A DNA stretch of 64,000 nucleotides from Burkholderiaceae bacterium (GCA_031291325.1 JARLJG010000042.1:62001-126000); one strand, 5' to 3'. Shown: positions 44,858 to 54,341, numbered from the stretch's first letter. Translations and numbers: made by a program. Notes: generated by a model from the sequence alone, not told the origin.

Positions 44858-44883
44858 CCGTCGTTCCCGCGCGGGAACGACGG
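44858..44883. repeat. Perfect 26-bp palindrome (CCGTCGTTCCCGC family)
   Basis: CCGTCGTTCCCGC followed at once by GCGGGAACGACGG, a perfect palindrome with no spacer. It shares the CCGTCGTTCCCGCG sequence with 39830-39915 and stands in the same non-coding interval (44639-45066) as the preceding repeat. Nothing else is recognised in the interval before the CBS-gene promoter. Confidence 0.75.
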
Positions 44884-45066
44884 AGAGTTGTCAATATGCT
44901 CTCGCCATGTGAAGAACTCCCTCAGCAAAGAGAGGACTCACGGTTGAGTTTAGAATTGCTGCTGTCAGAGTTGACAGGTGGAAAGCTGGAAAAATAGGTG
45001 TATCCTAGTAAGCTGGGCAAAGTTTTGATTTATTGCCGTCTCTGTATTGGAAGTCGAGGTAGCAGC

Positions 45067-45492
45067 ATGGAAACGAATCAGCGGTTTGCAACGGATTTGC
45101 CGGTCGAGTACACGCTCCCAGTTTCAACGATCATGACAGTCCAAACATGGTCGGCCAGTATCGACGACACGTTGGCGGAAGTCGAAAACACGATGGCCAA
45201 GCGGAAACTGACCTCCGTCCCGATCATGGATTCAAAAGGGACGATTTACGGCATCGTCAATTGGCGCGACCTGATGCGCTACCGCGCCTCCAGGACCAGT
45301 TTGCACAGCTTGCAAGCGTGGGAAATCTGCAGTTGCAAGCCGCTTGTCGTTGCTCCCGACCTGCCCATCCATGCGGTGGCCAAGATGATGCTGGAGCTGG
45401 AAACCCCGGACGCCATCGTGATGGAAGACGGGTGCATCAAGGGTTTTGTGTCGACCTACGATTTCGTCCAGAGATTGCTGAAGCAGGAATAG
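45067..45492 (+). CDS. CBS-domain protein
   Basis: A 141-residue protein of two CBS repeats: STIMTVQTWSASIDDTLAEV with TSVPIMDSKGTIYGIVNWRDL, then CKPLVVAPDLPIHAVAKMML with IKGFVSTYDFVQRLL. CBS pairs bind adenosyl nucleotides and sense energy or other ligands. No attached catalytic domain is present and there is no clear operon partner. The start at 45067 follows GAGGT by 8 nt; an earlier in-frame start would add unrelated residues. Confidence 0.85.
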   Translation: METNQRFATDLPVEYTLPVSTIMTVQTWSASIDDTLAEVENTMAKRKLTSVPIMDSKGTIYGIVNWRDLMRYRASRTSLHSLQAWEICSCKPLVVAPDLPIHAVAKMMLELETPDAIVMEDGCIKGFVSTYDFVQRLLKQE

Positions 45493-45539
45493 CCGCGCAG
45501 CGGCAGCAGAGCAGCGCACGTCTGCAATTTATCGGCGCA

Positions 45540-46649
45540 TCATTTCCCGAAAAGTTTCTTGACCACGCCTTGCACGCCCTGTGCTGCGCTGCCGACGCCG
45601 TGCGCCAATCCCTCGATGCTGATCCCCAGCGTACTTGCGACTCCGCTGCCTATATGTGCGGCCAGGCTTTCGTTCAAGGAAAAATGCGGATCGTTGAGAT
45701 TGCCTTGCAGCGTAAACGGCACGACGATCTGGTCGTTGCGATTTTTCAAGGAAGCAATGACCGCCTTGCGCGGCACACCCATGAAGGTGCTCATGGCGCC
45801 GCTGCCCGATTCCAGCTCCAAACCGGTCAAGGTCATTTTTCCTGGTGCATTGAGGCGGTTGTCGCGCACGGTCGAATTCAAATCCAGGTCGAGCGTGCCG
45901 CGCCGCACGCCGGTTTCGGCCGCCTTGATGAGATACGGTTGCAGCGCGATCAAGTCGACGCCGCGCAAGGTGGTCGATATCTCGGAATTTTTGCCAACGA
46001 TGTCGACCCAGCCGTCGATTTTCAGCTTGCCGTCGCGCTGCACGCCCTTGATCATGCTTTCCAGATGGATACCTGTGTGCCCGGCTACATTGGGCACATG
46101 CAGATCGTCGACGCTCGCTTGCAATTGCTCCAGCCGGATCTTGTGCGGCGGTTGTTTGATCGAGGCGTCGAAAAACTCGACCACGCCGCCGCGAATTTCG
46201 ATCTTGCCGATGCCGATTTCGGCAGGCTTCGCAGCGCCGCTGCCGGGGTCGGCAGGCTTGCCGGCCTTTTCCAGCAGGCTCGGCAACAGGCGCACATGGC
46301 CCTCGCGGGAACGCAGGACTGAAATATAGGGTTGCTCGATTTCGATGCGGCTGACGCTTAACTTTGACGATATCAATGCTTTCAGGTCCGGTGTGACAAC
46401 CACGCTGGCCGCCCGCAGCGTGTCTTCAGCAGGCCAATCCTTGGGCGCATGGATGCGCACGCCGTGCATTGACACGGACGACCAGCCGACCACGATCTCG
46501 CCGACTTCGGCCTCGCTCCCCAATGCTTGCTGCACTTGCGTCTTGAGCGCCTTGGTAGCCAGATGCAGGGCCAGCGAAGCGCAGGCGGCCAATGCGGCGA
46601 GCAGCACAACGGCGATGATCGCCGTGCGTTGAAGTTTTTGTTTTGTCAT
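45540..46649 (-). CDS. AsmA-like envelope protein
   Basis: A 369-residue protein with one N-terminal membrane anchor (TAIIAVVLLAALAACASLAL) and a periplasmic part with AsmA/DUF748-type strands: IVVGWSSVSMHGVRIHAPKDW, IEIRGGVVEFFDASI and LTGLELESGSGAMSTF. AsmA-like proteins are thought to help lipid or protein transport to the outer membrane. It ends in a glycine/valine tail (GVGSAAQGVQGVVKKLFGK). The start at 46649 has GGAGC 7 nt upstream. Confidence 0.72.
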   Translation of the reverse strand: MTKQKLQRTAIIAVVLLAALAACASLALHLATKALKTQVQQALGSEAEVGEIVVGWSSVSMHGVRIHAPKDWPAEDTLRAASVVVTPDLKALISSKLSVSRIEIEQPYISVLRSREGHVRLLPSLLEKAGKPADPGSGAAKPAEIGIGKIEIRGGVVEFFDASIKQPPHKIRLEQLQASVDDLHVPNVAGHTGIHLESMIKGVQRDGKLKIDGWVDIVGKNSEISTTLRGVDLIALQPYLIKAAETGVRRGTLDLDLNSTVRDNRLNAPGKMTLTGLELESGSGAMSTFMGVPRKAVIASLKNRNDQIVVPFTLQGNLNDPHFSLNESLAAHIGSGVASTLGISIEGLAHGVGSAAQGVQGVVKKLFGK

Positions 46650-46889
46650 ACTGTTGCTCCGAATTATCCCTGGTAGAAGTATGAAGCATCGCGCTTGGTT
46701 CAAGCAACTTCCCGGTTGTGTGCCGGCGCAATGAGATCGACAATTCTAAAAAAGGTTCAAGTGGACACTGCATTGCATTGTCATTAAACTATCCGGTTTG
46801 CATATTGGTGCAGGCTTAGCCGATTCGGCTGACAGAAATCGACGCGAGGCGGAGAAATTGCCGGCGTCGGGAAAGCATGGAGAAATCAT

Positions 46890-48146
46890 TTGGATCGCGT
46901 TGAAAATACGTCCGGTACGCGCAAGAGCCGTCCCGGCAGCCTGAATTTCATTCTCGTCTGTATTTTTATCGATATGCTGGGCATCGGGCTGGCGGTGCCG
47001 GTGTTGCCTATATTGGTCGGTGAATTCGTCGGAACGCGCGACTTGCAGGCGCATTGGTATGGAATCTTGGCGACCGTTTTCGGTTTGCTGCAATTCGTCT
47101 GCATGCCGATTCTGGGGGCCATGAGCGACAAGGTCGGCCGCCGTCCGGTTCTGTTATATTCGATGACCGGCATGTTTTTCAATTTTCTCGCGACCGCATG
47201 GGCGCCGACGCTGGCAATGCTATTTGTCGGTCGCGTGATCGGCGGCATGTCGTCGGCCAGCGTGTCGGTCGCTTCTGCGTATGCGTCCGACGTGTCGACG
47301 CATGAAAATCGCGCCAAGAGTTTCGGCATGATCGGCGCCGCGTTCGGCCTGGGCTTCATTTGCGGACCGATGCTGGGTGGCTTGCTGGGCAAGATCAACC
47401 TGCATTTGCCGTTCTACGTTGCCGCCGGACTGTGCGCCTGCAACTTCATCTACGGCTACCTGTTCGTGCCGGAGTCCTTGCCGCTGGAAAAACGTTCGAA
47501 TTTTTCGCTGGCCAAGGCCAACCCTTTCGCCTCGATGAAACGGCTGGCCCAGCGCCCCGATATCCGTGGCCTGATTATCGTCTATGCGCTGGCTACCTTC
47601 GCCCAGGTGATGCTGCAATCGACCTGGGTGTTGTATACGCATTTCCGTTTCAACTGGGGGCCGGGGGACAACGGCATCGCGCTGTTTTGCGTCGGTCTGT
47701 GCTCGGCGGTGGTGCAGGCCGGACTGCTCGGCAAGATGATCAAACGTTTCGGCGAAGTACGCGTCTCCATGCTCGGCTTGACTTCCGGCGCCGTCACCTA
47801 TGTGTTGTACGGTCTGGCGACGCAGGGATGGATGATGTACGTCTTTATCTTGTGCAATATGTTCGCGTTTGCCGCCGGCCCGGCGTTGCAGGGGATAGTC
47901 TCGAAAGCCACCGATCCGCGCGAACAAGGGGCATTGATGGGCGCGCTGCAATCGCTGAGCAGCCTGGGGATGGTCTTGATGCCCTACCTTGGCGCCACCA
48001 TCCTGGGCGAAGTCAGCCATTTCGCGCCGAGCGATTTGCGGGTCGGCGCGACCTTTTTCGTGTGCGCGGTCTTGCAGACCATCGCTGTGGTTTTCGCGTT
48101 TCATTTTTTCCAGACACATCGGGCGGCGCACGCTAGAACCGAATGA
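46890..48146 (+). CDS. MFS transporter, tetracycline-exporter-like
   Basis: A 418-residue 12-helix major facilitator of the DHA1 group. It shows the TetA-like pattern: FIDMLGIGLAVPVLPILVGEF, GAMSDKVGRRPVLLYSM (motif A), and AYASDVSTHENRAKSFGMIG (motif C region). TetA-type proteins export drugs, but many homologues have other substrates, so resistance is not claimed. The start is TTG with GGAGA 7 nt upstream. The gene is alone. Confidence 0.8.
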   Translation: MDRVENTSGTRKSRPGSLNFILVCIFIDMLGIGLAVPVLPILVGEFVGTRDLQAHWYGILATVFGLLQFVCMPILGAMSDKVGRRPVLLYSMTGMFFNFLATAWAPTLAMLFVGRVIGGMSSASVSVASAYASDVSTHENRAKSFGMIGAAFGLGFICGPMLGGLLGKINLHLPFYVAAGLCACNFIYGYLFVPESLPLEKRSNFSLAKANPFASMKRLAQRPDIRGLIIVYALATFAQVMLQSTWVLYTHFRFNWGPGDNGIALFCVGLCSAVVQAGLLGKMIKRFGEVRVSMLGLTSGAVTYVLYGLATQGWMMYVFILCNMFAFAAGPALQGIVSKATDPREQGALMGALQSLSSLGMVLMPYLGATILGEVSHFAPSDLRVGATFFVCAVLQTIAVVFAFHFFQTHRAAHARTE

Positions 48147-48265
48147 GTGCGTCCGCTCGTGTCACCTTATGCTGCGCTGCAATACTTTAATGTGGAAAAC
48201 CACAATGGAATCCGGGGTTGTTTCGAGCCGATAATGGCGATCATCAAAAATCCGAGAGACGCCGA

Positions 48266-49570
48266 ATGAAAAAGCCATTCTATAAAATTCTGTATGTGCA
48301 AGTTTTAATCGCGATTACACTTGGTATCGCACTCGGGATTTTTTATCCGTCGAATGCAGTCGACATGAAGCCCTTGGGAGACGGTTTTATCAAACTCGTC
48401 AAGATGATGATCGCGCCAGTCATTTTTTGTACTGTTGTGTCGGGAATTGCCGGCATGGAGAGTCTGAAAAAAATGGGGCGCGTTGGCGGCAAGGCGCTGC
48501 TTTACTTTGAGGTTGTGTCGACGATTGCGTTGGCGATTGGGCTAGTGGTTTCAAACGTTTTACGGCCTGGGGTTGGTTTTGACCATAGCGGCATCAAGGT
48601 GGATGTGAAGGCAGTCGCGGAATATACCGACAAGGCTAAAACAGTCAATTTCGTCGATATCATGTTGAACATTATTCCGAAGACGATGGCCGACGCATTC
48701 GCTGGCGGGGAAATTTTGCAGGTATTGCTAATCTCGATCTTGTTTGGGATTGTATTGGCGCAAGTTGGCGCCAAGGGCAAGTCCATACTCAATTTGATTG
48801 ACGACCTTTCCAAAGTGATTTTTGGAATCTTTGGAATTATCATGAAAGCTGCTCCGCTCGGCGCATTCGGAGCAATGGCCTTCACGATCGGGAAATACGG
48901 TTCCCGCTCCCTAATCAACTTGGCCCAATTGATGGGCGCGTTTTACCTCACAAGCTTTATCTTCGTCATCGTGGTGCTGGGGATAATTGCCAAGATTACC
49001 GGATTTTCAATCGTGCGTTTTATTGCTTACATCAAAGAAGAACTTTGGATCGTGCTTGGCACGAGCTCGTCGGAAAGTGCTTTGCCCATGCTGATGACCA
49101 AGCTTGAACGGCTGGGATGCGGCAAATCCGTCGTGGGACTTGTAGTGCCGACAGGTTATTCCTTCAATCTTGACGGCACGAATATTTATATGACGATGGC
49201 AGCTTTGTTCATCGCACAAGCGACCAACACTGACCTTACCCTGGGGCAACAACTGACGATTCTGGGAGTCGCAATGTTGACATCAAAGGGTGCGTCTGGC
49301 GTTACTGGCGCAGGCTTCATCACTTTAGCCGCCACCCTCGTCGTCGTCCCAACAATCCCAATCGAAGGCATGTTCTTTATTCTAGGGATTGATCGCTTCA
49401 TGAGCGAATGCCGGGCGCTAACCAATTTCGTCGGCAATGGAGTTGCCACGATCGTGGTTTCGGCCTGGGAAAATGAACTGGATCGAGAAATCATGCAGGC
49501 CGAATTAGGCGGGAAAAACGCGGCGGACTTAAAAACCGCCGCGCCGTTAAGCGAAAACATCGGCCTTTAA
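48266..49570 (+). CDS. dctA: C4-dicarboxylate:cation symporter DctA
   Basis: A 434-residue DAACS-family symporter. [19 protein letters not shown], the serine-rich loop [23 protein letters not shown], the [22 protein letters not shown] re-entrant segment and the [20 protein letters not shown] end are all diagnostic for DctA. It takes up succinate, fumarate and malate with protons or sodium. Third-codon positions look less GC-rich than in its neighbours (for example many ATT, TTT and GTT), which may mark foreign origin. Start at 48266, with GAGA upstream. Confidence 0.92.
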   Translation: MKKPFYKILYVQVLIAITLGIALGIFYPSNAVDMKPLGDGFIKLVKMMIAPVIFCTVVSGIAGMESLKKMGRVGGKALLYFEVVSTIALAIGLVVSNVLRPGVGFDHSGIKVDVKAVAEYTDKAKTVNFVDIMLNIIPKTMADAFAGGEILQVLLISILFGIVLAQVGAKGKSILNLIDDLSKVIFGIFGIIMKAAPLGAFGAMAFTIGKYGSRSLINLAQLMGAFYLTSFIFVIVVLGIIAKITGFSIVRFIAYIKEELWIVLGTSSSESALPMLMTKLERLGCGKSVVGLVVPTGYSFNLDGTNIYMTMAALFIAQATNTDLTLGQQLTILGVAMLTSKGASGVTGAGFITLAATLVVVPTIPIEGMFFILGIDRFMSECRALTNFVGNGVATIVVSAWENELDREIMQAELGGKNAADLKTAAPLSENIGL

Positions 49571-49609
49571 TATGAGCGCCCTTTATTTGCCGACGTAGGA
49601 AGCGATTTT

Positions 49610-50722
49610 CTACTCGGCAAATATTTTCATCGCATCGATTGCCTCGATCAAGGTCTGCGCCATTCGACGGTGGTCTTCCAGCGTCGGATGCCACTGACAA
49701 CCGGCTAGCTGCAACTGGTCGTATTCCAGATACGAAATATTCGTATCGCCGTCGGCTCGGGCGGCGTCGACCACTTGCTGCACCAGCGGCGCTTGCTGGT
49801 CGTCCGGCTTCACACGGGCGGCAGTGGCGACGATTGCGGCGGCGCCATAGCGGCTGCGCAAGTCGTCGATCAACTCCTTGTATCCTTTTTTGAATTCTTC
49901 GGTCAGACTTTCCCTGGTCCAGTTCTCGCCTTCGTGCAAAGGCGTGGAAAAATCGTTGATTCCCAAGCCGATCACCAGCAAATTCGGGTGCCAATCGGGA
50001 AGGTCGGCCAGAAGCGTCGCGTCGTTTTGCAGCAGTCGAGGGTAAAAACTGCGGAAGTTCGCGTCGGGGCGGTTGCCGTTCCAATTGCGGTTCATGCCCA
50101 TGCCCGACATCGCGTTGAGTTCCCAGTCGGCATGATAATGACGCGCCACCTGGACGCCAAATGCCAAACCGGCGTCGGTCGTATTGCGCACTGCAGCGCC
50201 GTTGCACGCGTGCCGCTTCGATAAATTGGCCAGTCCGGCGGTAAACGAGTCGCCGATGAATTCGATTTGGCGGCGGTTGTGCTGCTGCGCCGGCAGCCAA
50301 TGTCCGCCGGCGAGCAGGAATCCGCGTATACTGCCGGGCTGCTCGGGCGATTCGTTACGGCGGATCACGGTCAACTGATGTTGACCCGGACGTAAACCGC
50401 GCAGCCACACGGTATGCGCGCCATCGTCGTCCGCAGGAATGAATTTGGCGGTCTTGCCGTCGACTTCAAGCGTGTAGCCGCTATGTGCGTCGTCGATCAC
50501 GACCCCGATTGCACGCCCCTCGAAGCGGGTGCGCAACGCCACTCCCGGCCAAGTCGCGTGCCAGCCCGAGTCGTCAGCCAGCACCCGACCGACCGTTTGA
50601 ATGTCCGGCGTTGCACGATAAGCCGGTGGGCGGCTTGTTTGGTGTTTTGCGCCGGATGCGTCTGCGCAGAAGCAGGGCAAAAGGAGGAGGGCGGTCAGTG
50701 AGGAGAGGGCTAGGCGAGTCAA
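49610..50722 (-). CDS. SGNH/GDSL esterase (CE2-like)
   Basis: A 370-residue secreted esterase. A signal peptide (ALSSLTALLLLPCFCADA) precedes a beta-sandwich domain (about residues 40-140) and an SGNH hydrolase domain with IEFIGDSFTAG (nucleophile Ser), GLGINDF and GCQWHPTLEDH (catalytic His). The architecture is that of carbohydrate esterase family 2, deacetylating polysaccharides. The start is TTG, 13 bp after the stop of a small upstream ORF on the same strand. Confidence 0.83.
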   Translation of the reverse strand: MTRLALSSLTALLLLPCFCADASGAKHQTSRPPAYRATPDIQTVGRVLADDSGWHATWPGVALRTRFEGRAIGVVIDDAHSGYTLEVDGKTAKFIPADDDGAHTVWLRGLRPGQHQLTVIRRNESPEQPGSIRGFLLAGGHWLPAQQHNRRQIEFIGDSFTAGLANLSKRHACNGAAVRNTTDAGLAFGVQVARHYHADWELNAMSGMGMNRNWNGNRPDANFRSFYPRLLQNDATLLADLPDWHPNLLVIGLGINDFSTPLHEGENWTRESLTEEFKKGYKELIDDLRSRYGAAAIVATAARVKPDDQQAPLVQQVVDAARADGDTNISYLEYDQLQLAGCQWHPTLEDHRRMAQTLIEAIDAMKIFAE

Positions 50723-50735
50723 AATGGAATTTCGA

Positions 50736-50924
50736 TCAAGATCGTTGCTGTTCGTTCAAACCCATTTCGCTCGCGCTCTCGACCGTTGCATGCGCATGAT
50801 GGCCGATGCGGTTGAAATAGTTTGCCCATTCTTCGGCGTCTTCCTTGCGCGGGAGCCAGGGACCGTTTTCTTTCATCAGAAGCTGGGTACGTGGATTGAC
50901 CGATTTGAAAACTACCCGATACAT
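50736..50924 (-). CDS. Small conserved-looking protein (62 aa)
   Basis: MYRVVFKSVNPRTQLLMKEN opens a compact sequence with a GPWLPRKEDAEEWANYFNRI helix. Composition and codon pattern look like a real protein. It ends 13 bp before the esterase start, so it may be co-transcribed. No family is recognised. Confidence 0.55.
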   Translation of the reverse strand: MYRVVFKSVNPRTQLLMKENGPWLPRKEDAEEWANYFNRIGHHAHATVESASEMGLNEQQRS

Positions 50925-51064
50925 GTGCTTTCACTTGCCAATTGGTGGCTTCTCCCTTTTTCTTGCCGAATCATGTTGCTCGGCGGATATTATAAGTGAA
51001 AGCCGACTTCTTTGGTGAAATCCGCGCTTTGACGCCTGCCCTCCGGGCGAAATCTATTTGTCTG

Positions 51065-51088
51065 CATATCCCATATTAATGGGATATG
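51065..51088. promoter_or_regulatory. 24-bp perfect palindrome (CCCAT-N4-ATGGG), copy 1
   Basis: CATATCCCAT, ATTA, ATGGGATATG reads identically on both strands. The core CCCAT-N4-ATGGG is found again at 57076-57093 and, one base off, at 62983-62998, all in non-coding DNA. It overlaps the apparent ATG at 51086, so the gene probably starts further on. It looks like a transcription-factor site of unknown owner. Confidence 0.55.
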
Positions 51089-51415
51089 ACAAACCGAAGG
51101 ATTAGGACACAATGGCAAGTCTACCAAGACATCTCCGACTACATGAAGGAAAGGTATATGGGATTTCAATTACCGTGCAACGTGACGGCAAGAAGGACGC
51201 CGATTTCACCCACATCGTTTGAATACACGTTCCAGCATAGCGAGTTGGGGGAGTTGGGCAGCGTGTTGTTTTGCGCCAGACATACAGGGGGGTGCCACGT
51301 CACTCAGCAGCTATGCCGCGCCGATGCCGAGGATTTGTCCGAAATGCGGCGCGAGATATTCGAGCCCCTTGCCAAGGCCGTCGCCGCCCAGTTGACCGCA
51401 ACGACCTCGGCCTGA
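51086..51415 (+). CDS. Hypothetical protein (about 86-109 aa)
   Basis: The frame runs to 51415. The first ATG lies inside the palindrome, so an internal ATG at 51143 or 51158 (MGFQLPCNVTARRTPISPTS) is a likelier start. The product is soluble, with a plausible beta strand run (SFEYTFQHSELGELGSVLFCARH) and an acidic C-terminal helix (EDLSEMRREIFEPLAKAVAA). No known family was recognised. Confidence 0.45.
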   Translation: MTNRRIRTQWQVYQDISDYMKERYMGFQLPCNVTARRTPISPTSFEYTFQHSELGELGSVLFCARHTGGCHVTQQLCRADAEDLSEMRREIFEPLAKAVAAQLTATTSA

Positions 51416-51499
51416 GACGGTTGCATTGTTCAAGCCGCGACGCGTCAACCTTGGTCCTGCAGATCGCGTAACTTTCGCGTAACGGCGCCAGCGTTGATG

Positions 51500-51529
51500 T
51501 CCCGCTTCGCCGCATGGCGAAAGACGGGA
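51500..51529 (+). other. Strong hairpin in the leader of the PAS-GGDEF gene
   Basis: TCCCG, c, TTCGCC, gcat, GGCGAA, aga, CGGGA folds into an 11-bp stem with an internal loop, 125 bp before the GGDEF gene. A second dyad (CACCGATTTCGGGTG) follows at 51552-51566. No T-run follows, so it is not a terminator for the preceding gene. It could be part of a structured 5' leader. Confidence 0.35.
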
Positions 51530-51653
51530 TGGCACCTCCCAAGCACCGATTTCGGGTGGCGGAGCTTTCTTTATCGCACGCCGCTATTGCAATAAAGTTG
51601 CAAGACAGCGTATTGGGCGGATGTCATAATAGAATAATTCGACTGTAACGGCA

Positions 51654-53891
51654 ATGAAACCCAGCAACTTGAAATTCCGATTATTTGGCATTTTTGACAA
51701 GTCGATTACGTTCGTCTCGACGCTTTTTGTCCTGCTGGTGTGCATATCACTGATTTCACTCGACGGCTGGCAGATTTGGCAGGCGCGCGGCGTGCAAATG
51801 CGCGATTCGGAGGTCGTCGCGGCCAACCTGGCTCGCTCTCTGGCACAACATGCGGAAGATGTCTTCGCCAACGCCGATACCACATTGACGAACTTGGTCG
51901 ACCGGGTGGAAGACCAGGGAACCGGTCCGGCCGCACGCATGCGCTTGTACGCGTTGATGTCGGTCGAGGTCGGCAACTCGCCTTGGCTGCACGACTTGTT
52001 CGTGTACGACGAGCAAGGGCGGTGGGTGGTCAATTCCAAAAGCGAGCGCGCGCAGAATTTGAATAATTCCGATCGCGGATATTTCATTTACCACCGCAAC
52101 CATGCCGACCGCAGTGCATATATCGGCGTGCCGGTGCGCAGCCGTTCAAGCGGCGATTGGATAATAACCGTATCGAGACGCATCAATCATGCCGACGGCA
52201 GTTTCGCCGGTGTGGCGCTAGCGAGCGTCAAGATGGACTACTTTCAGAATTTCTATTCGAGTTTTGCGATTGGCGAACACGGCGCGATCGATTTAATGTT
52301 CGACAACGGCACATTATTGGTGCGCCGACCGTTTGTCGAGGCGAGCATCGGCGCCAATTTCGCCTCCGATCCGCTGTTCACCCAGTTTTTGCGCAAGAAA
52401 TCGGTCGGCACCGCGCTCATCAGGTCGCCATTCGATGGCGCCGTCCGCCTGAACGCCTACCAACATGTGGCGCACTATCCGTTGGTGGTGGATGTCGCAA
52501 TGGCCGAAGACGACATTCTCGACAAGTGGAGAACCGACGCCTTCTGGCATTCGATCGGGGTGGCTGTTTTGGTCATCGGGCTGGGATTGTTGGGATTTCG
52601 CATGATCTGGCAGATCCGCTCGCGCTTGTCGATCGAACAACGCTTGGCCGAGAGCGAAACTCGGCTGCGCATGATTACCGACAATATGCCGGCGTTTATC
52701 GCCTACATCGACAGTGAGCAGCGTTATCGGTTTTGCAATGCACAGTACTTGTCCGAATTTGATTTGACGATGAATGAATTGCTGGGGAGAACGATGCTGG
52801 AGTTGTTCGGAGCGGACGCCTATGCGTCGATCGAACCTTTCGTGTTGAAGGCTTTGTCCGGTCAAAACGTCGAATTCGAACGCCAGGCATTCGAGCGCGG
52901 ACCCGAATGCTATTCCCTGTACCACTACGTGCCGGACCAGGACCACAACGGCAAGGTGCGTGGATTTTATACCTTGGTGTTGGACATTACACCACGCAAG
53001 ACGGCCGAACTGCGGCTGTCTGCCAAGGAAAAGCTGCTGCGCGGATTGACCGACCATCTGCCGGCGCTAGTGAGCTATATCGATCGCGACGAGCGCTACC
53101 AATTCAATAACCGGCCCTATGAAAAATGGTTGGATCGACCATTGACCGAGATCACCGGGCAGCGTGTGCGCGACGTTTGCAGCGATGAAATTTACTCTAA
53201 ATTCAAGCGCTCTTTTGACCGGGCGATTACCGGCAACAGGACCGACTTTGCATTTGCCACCGTCCGTGACGGCGTCAAGCGCTATTTCAGTGCGGCGTAT
53301 ATCCCGCAATTCGACGAGCGCGGCGAAGTGATCGGCGTGTGCAGCATGATCAACGACATCACCGATCTGAAGAAAGTCGAACTGCAATTGATCAAGCTGG
53401 CGCGGGTCGACGCCTTGACCGGACTGGCCAATCGCGTGCAGTTCGACGAAACCCTGCGCAAGGCGATTGCGCGCAGCCGGCGCAGCGGCTTGGCGATGGC
53501 ATTGATGTACTTGGACATCGATCATTTCAAGACCGTCAACGATACCTATGGCCACGAGGCCGGTGACCATGCCCTATGCGAATTCGCGCGCAGATTGACA
53601 ATGTCGGTCCGAAAAACCGATCACGTCGCGCGCTTGTCCGGCGACGAATTCGTGATCATTCTCGAAGAGATGAAATCGGAAGAGGAAGCCGACATCGTCG
53701 CGCGCAAGGTCTTGCAGGCGATGGAGGAGCCATTTTCGGTGCGCGGCGTCGCCTATCCTGTCACCACCAGCATCGGCATCGCGATTTTGCGCGATGACGA
53801 TGCCGATCCGCAGGCCTTGTTGCGGCGTGCAGACTATGCGCTTTATCATGTCAAGCGAAGCGGACGCAATGCCCATCACGCCGATGGCTAA
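51654..53891 (+). CDS. dCache-PAS-PAS diguanylate cyclase (SGDEF)
   Basis: A 745-residue membrane sensor. An N-terminal helix (STLFVLLVCISLISLDGW), a periplasmic dCache-like domain (about 40-285), a second helix (IGVAVLVIGLGLLGFRM), two PAS domains (MITDNMPAFIAYIDSEQRYR and LTDHLPALVSYIDRDERYQ) and a C-terminal GGDEF domain. The active-site loop reads RLSGDEF, a variant usually compatible with activity, and the RKTD inhibitory site is five residues upstream. It should make c-di-GMP in response to a periplasmic ligand. Its leader contains a strong hairpin. Confidence 0.9.
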   Translation: MKPSNLKFRLFGIFDKSITFVSTLFVLLVCISLISLDGWQIWQARGVQMRDSEVVAANLARSLAQHAEDVFANADTTLTNLVDRVEDQGTGPAARMRLYALMSVEVGNSPWLHDLFVYDEQGRWVVNSKSERAQNLNNSDRGYFIYHRNHADRSAYIGVPVRSRSSGDWIITVSRRINHADGSFAGVALASVKMDYFQNFYSSFAIGEHGAIDLMFDNGTLLVRRPFVEASIGANFASDPLFTQFLRKKSVGTALIRSPFDGAVRLNAYQHVAHYPLVVDVAMAEDDILDKWRTDAFWHSIGVAVLVIGLGLLGFRMIWQIRSRLSIEQRLAESETRLRMITDNMPAFIAYIDSEQRYRFCNAQYLSEFDLTMNELLGRTMLELFGADAYASIEPFVLKALSGQNVEFERQAFERGPECYSLYHYVPDQDHNGKVRGFYTLVLDITPRKTAELRLSAKEKLLRGLTDHLPALVSYIDRDERYQFNNRPYEKWLDRPLTEITGQRVRDVCSDEIYSKFKRSFDRAITGNRTDFAFATVRDGVKRYFSAAYIPQFDERGEVIGVCSMINDITDLKKVELQLIKLARVDALTGLANRVQFDETLRKAIARSRRSGLAMALMYLDIDHFKTVNDTYGHEAGDHALCEFARRLTMSVRKTDHVARLSGDEFVIILEEMKSEEEADIVARKVLQAMEEPFSVRGVAYPVTTSIGIAILRDDDADPQALLRRADYALYHVKRSGRNAHHADG

Positions 53892-53940
53892 GGGCAGGTC
53901 CCGAATCTCTTCGGCGTAGCGCGGCATCGGAACGATTCAT

Positions 53941-54246
53941 ATGGAAAATTGGCATGACAAGCTGGCTTGCGTCGTCGCGGGATATTATCTGGCCGCCAGC
54001 GCACTGGCATTTTTGGCAATCGGGCGCGACAAGCATGCTGCAGTCGCCGGACGGCGTCGCACGCCCGAGCGCAACTTGCATTGCTTGAGCGCTGCGGGCG
54101 GGTGGCCGGGGATCTGGCTGGCGTGTCGCACCTTCCGGCACAAAACACAGAAGTTGTCGTTCCAGCGGTGGTTTGCGGCGGCGACTGTTCTGAATTTTGT
54201 TTTGCTTGCGTGTCTCGTGTTTGTTGTACAACTGGTTTCATCGTAG
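53941..54246 (+). CDS. DUF1294 family membrane protein
   Basis: A 101-residue protein with the DUF1294 pattern: an N-terminal helix (CVVAGYYLAASALAFLAIG), the basic loop DKHAAVAGRRRTPERNL, then AGGWPGIWLACRTFRHKTQK and a second helix (AATVLNFVLLACLVFVVQLV). The function is unknown. It lies 49 bp after the GGDEF gene and may be co-transcribed. Confidence 0.8.
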   Translation: MENWHDKLACVVAGYYLAASALAFLAIGRDKHAAVAGRRRTPERNLHCLSAAGGWPGIWLACRTFRHKTQKLSFQRWFAAATVLNFVLLACLVFVVQLVSS

Positions 54247-54341
54247 CATTCCCAACCGGACGCTAACTGGATGCTATTACACGCCACGGCGTCGCGGCAG
54301 ATGTTACCGACGCCAATCGATCGATGCATAATGGAGTCATC

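Noticed and set aside
46890-48146. Calling the MFS gene a tetracycline-resistance tetA
   Set aside because: The motifs fit the wider DHA1 exporter group; resistance cannot be inferred without close identity, and no tetR is adjacent.
51500-51566. A c-di-GMP riboswitch before the GGDEF gene
   Set aside because: The expected GEMM conserved loop sequences and tetraloop/receptor are not present, only generic hairpins.
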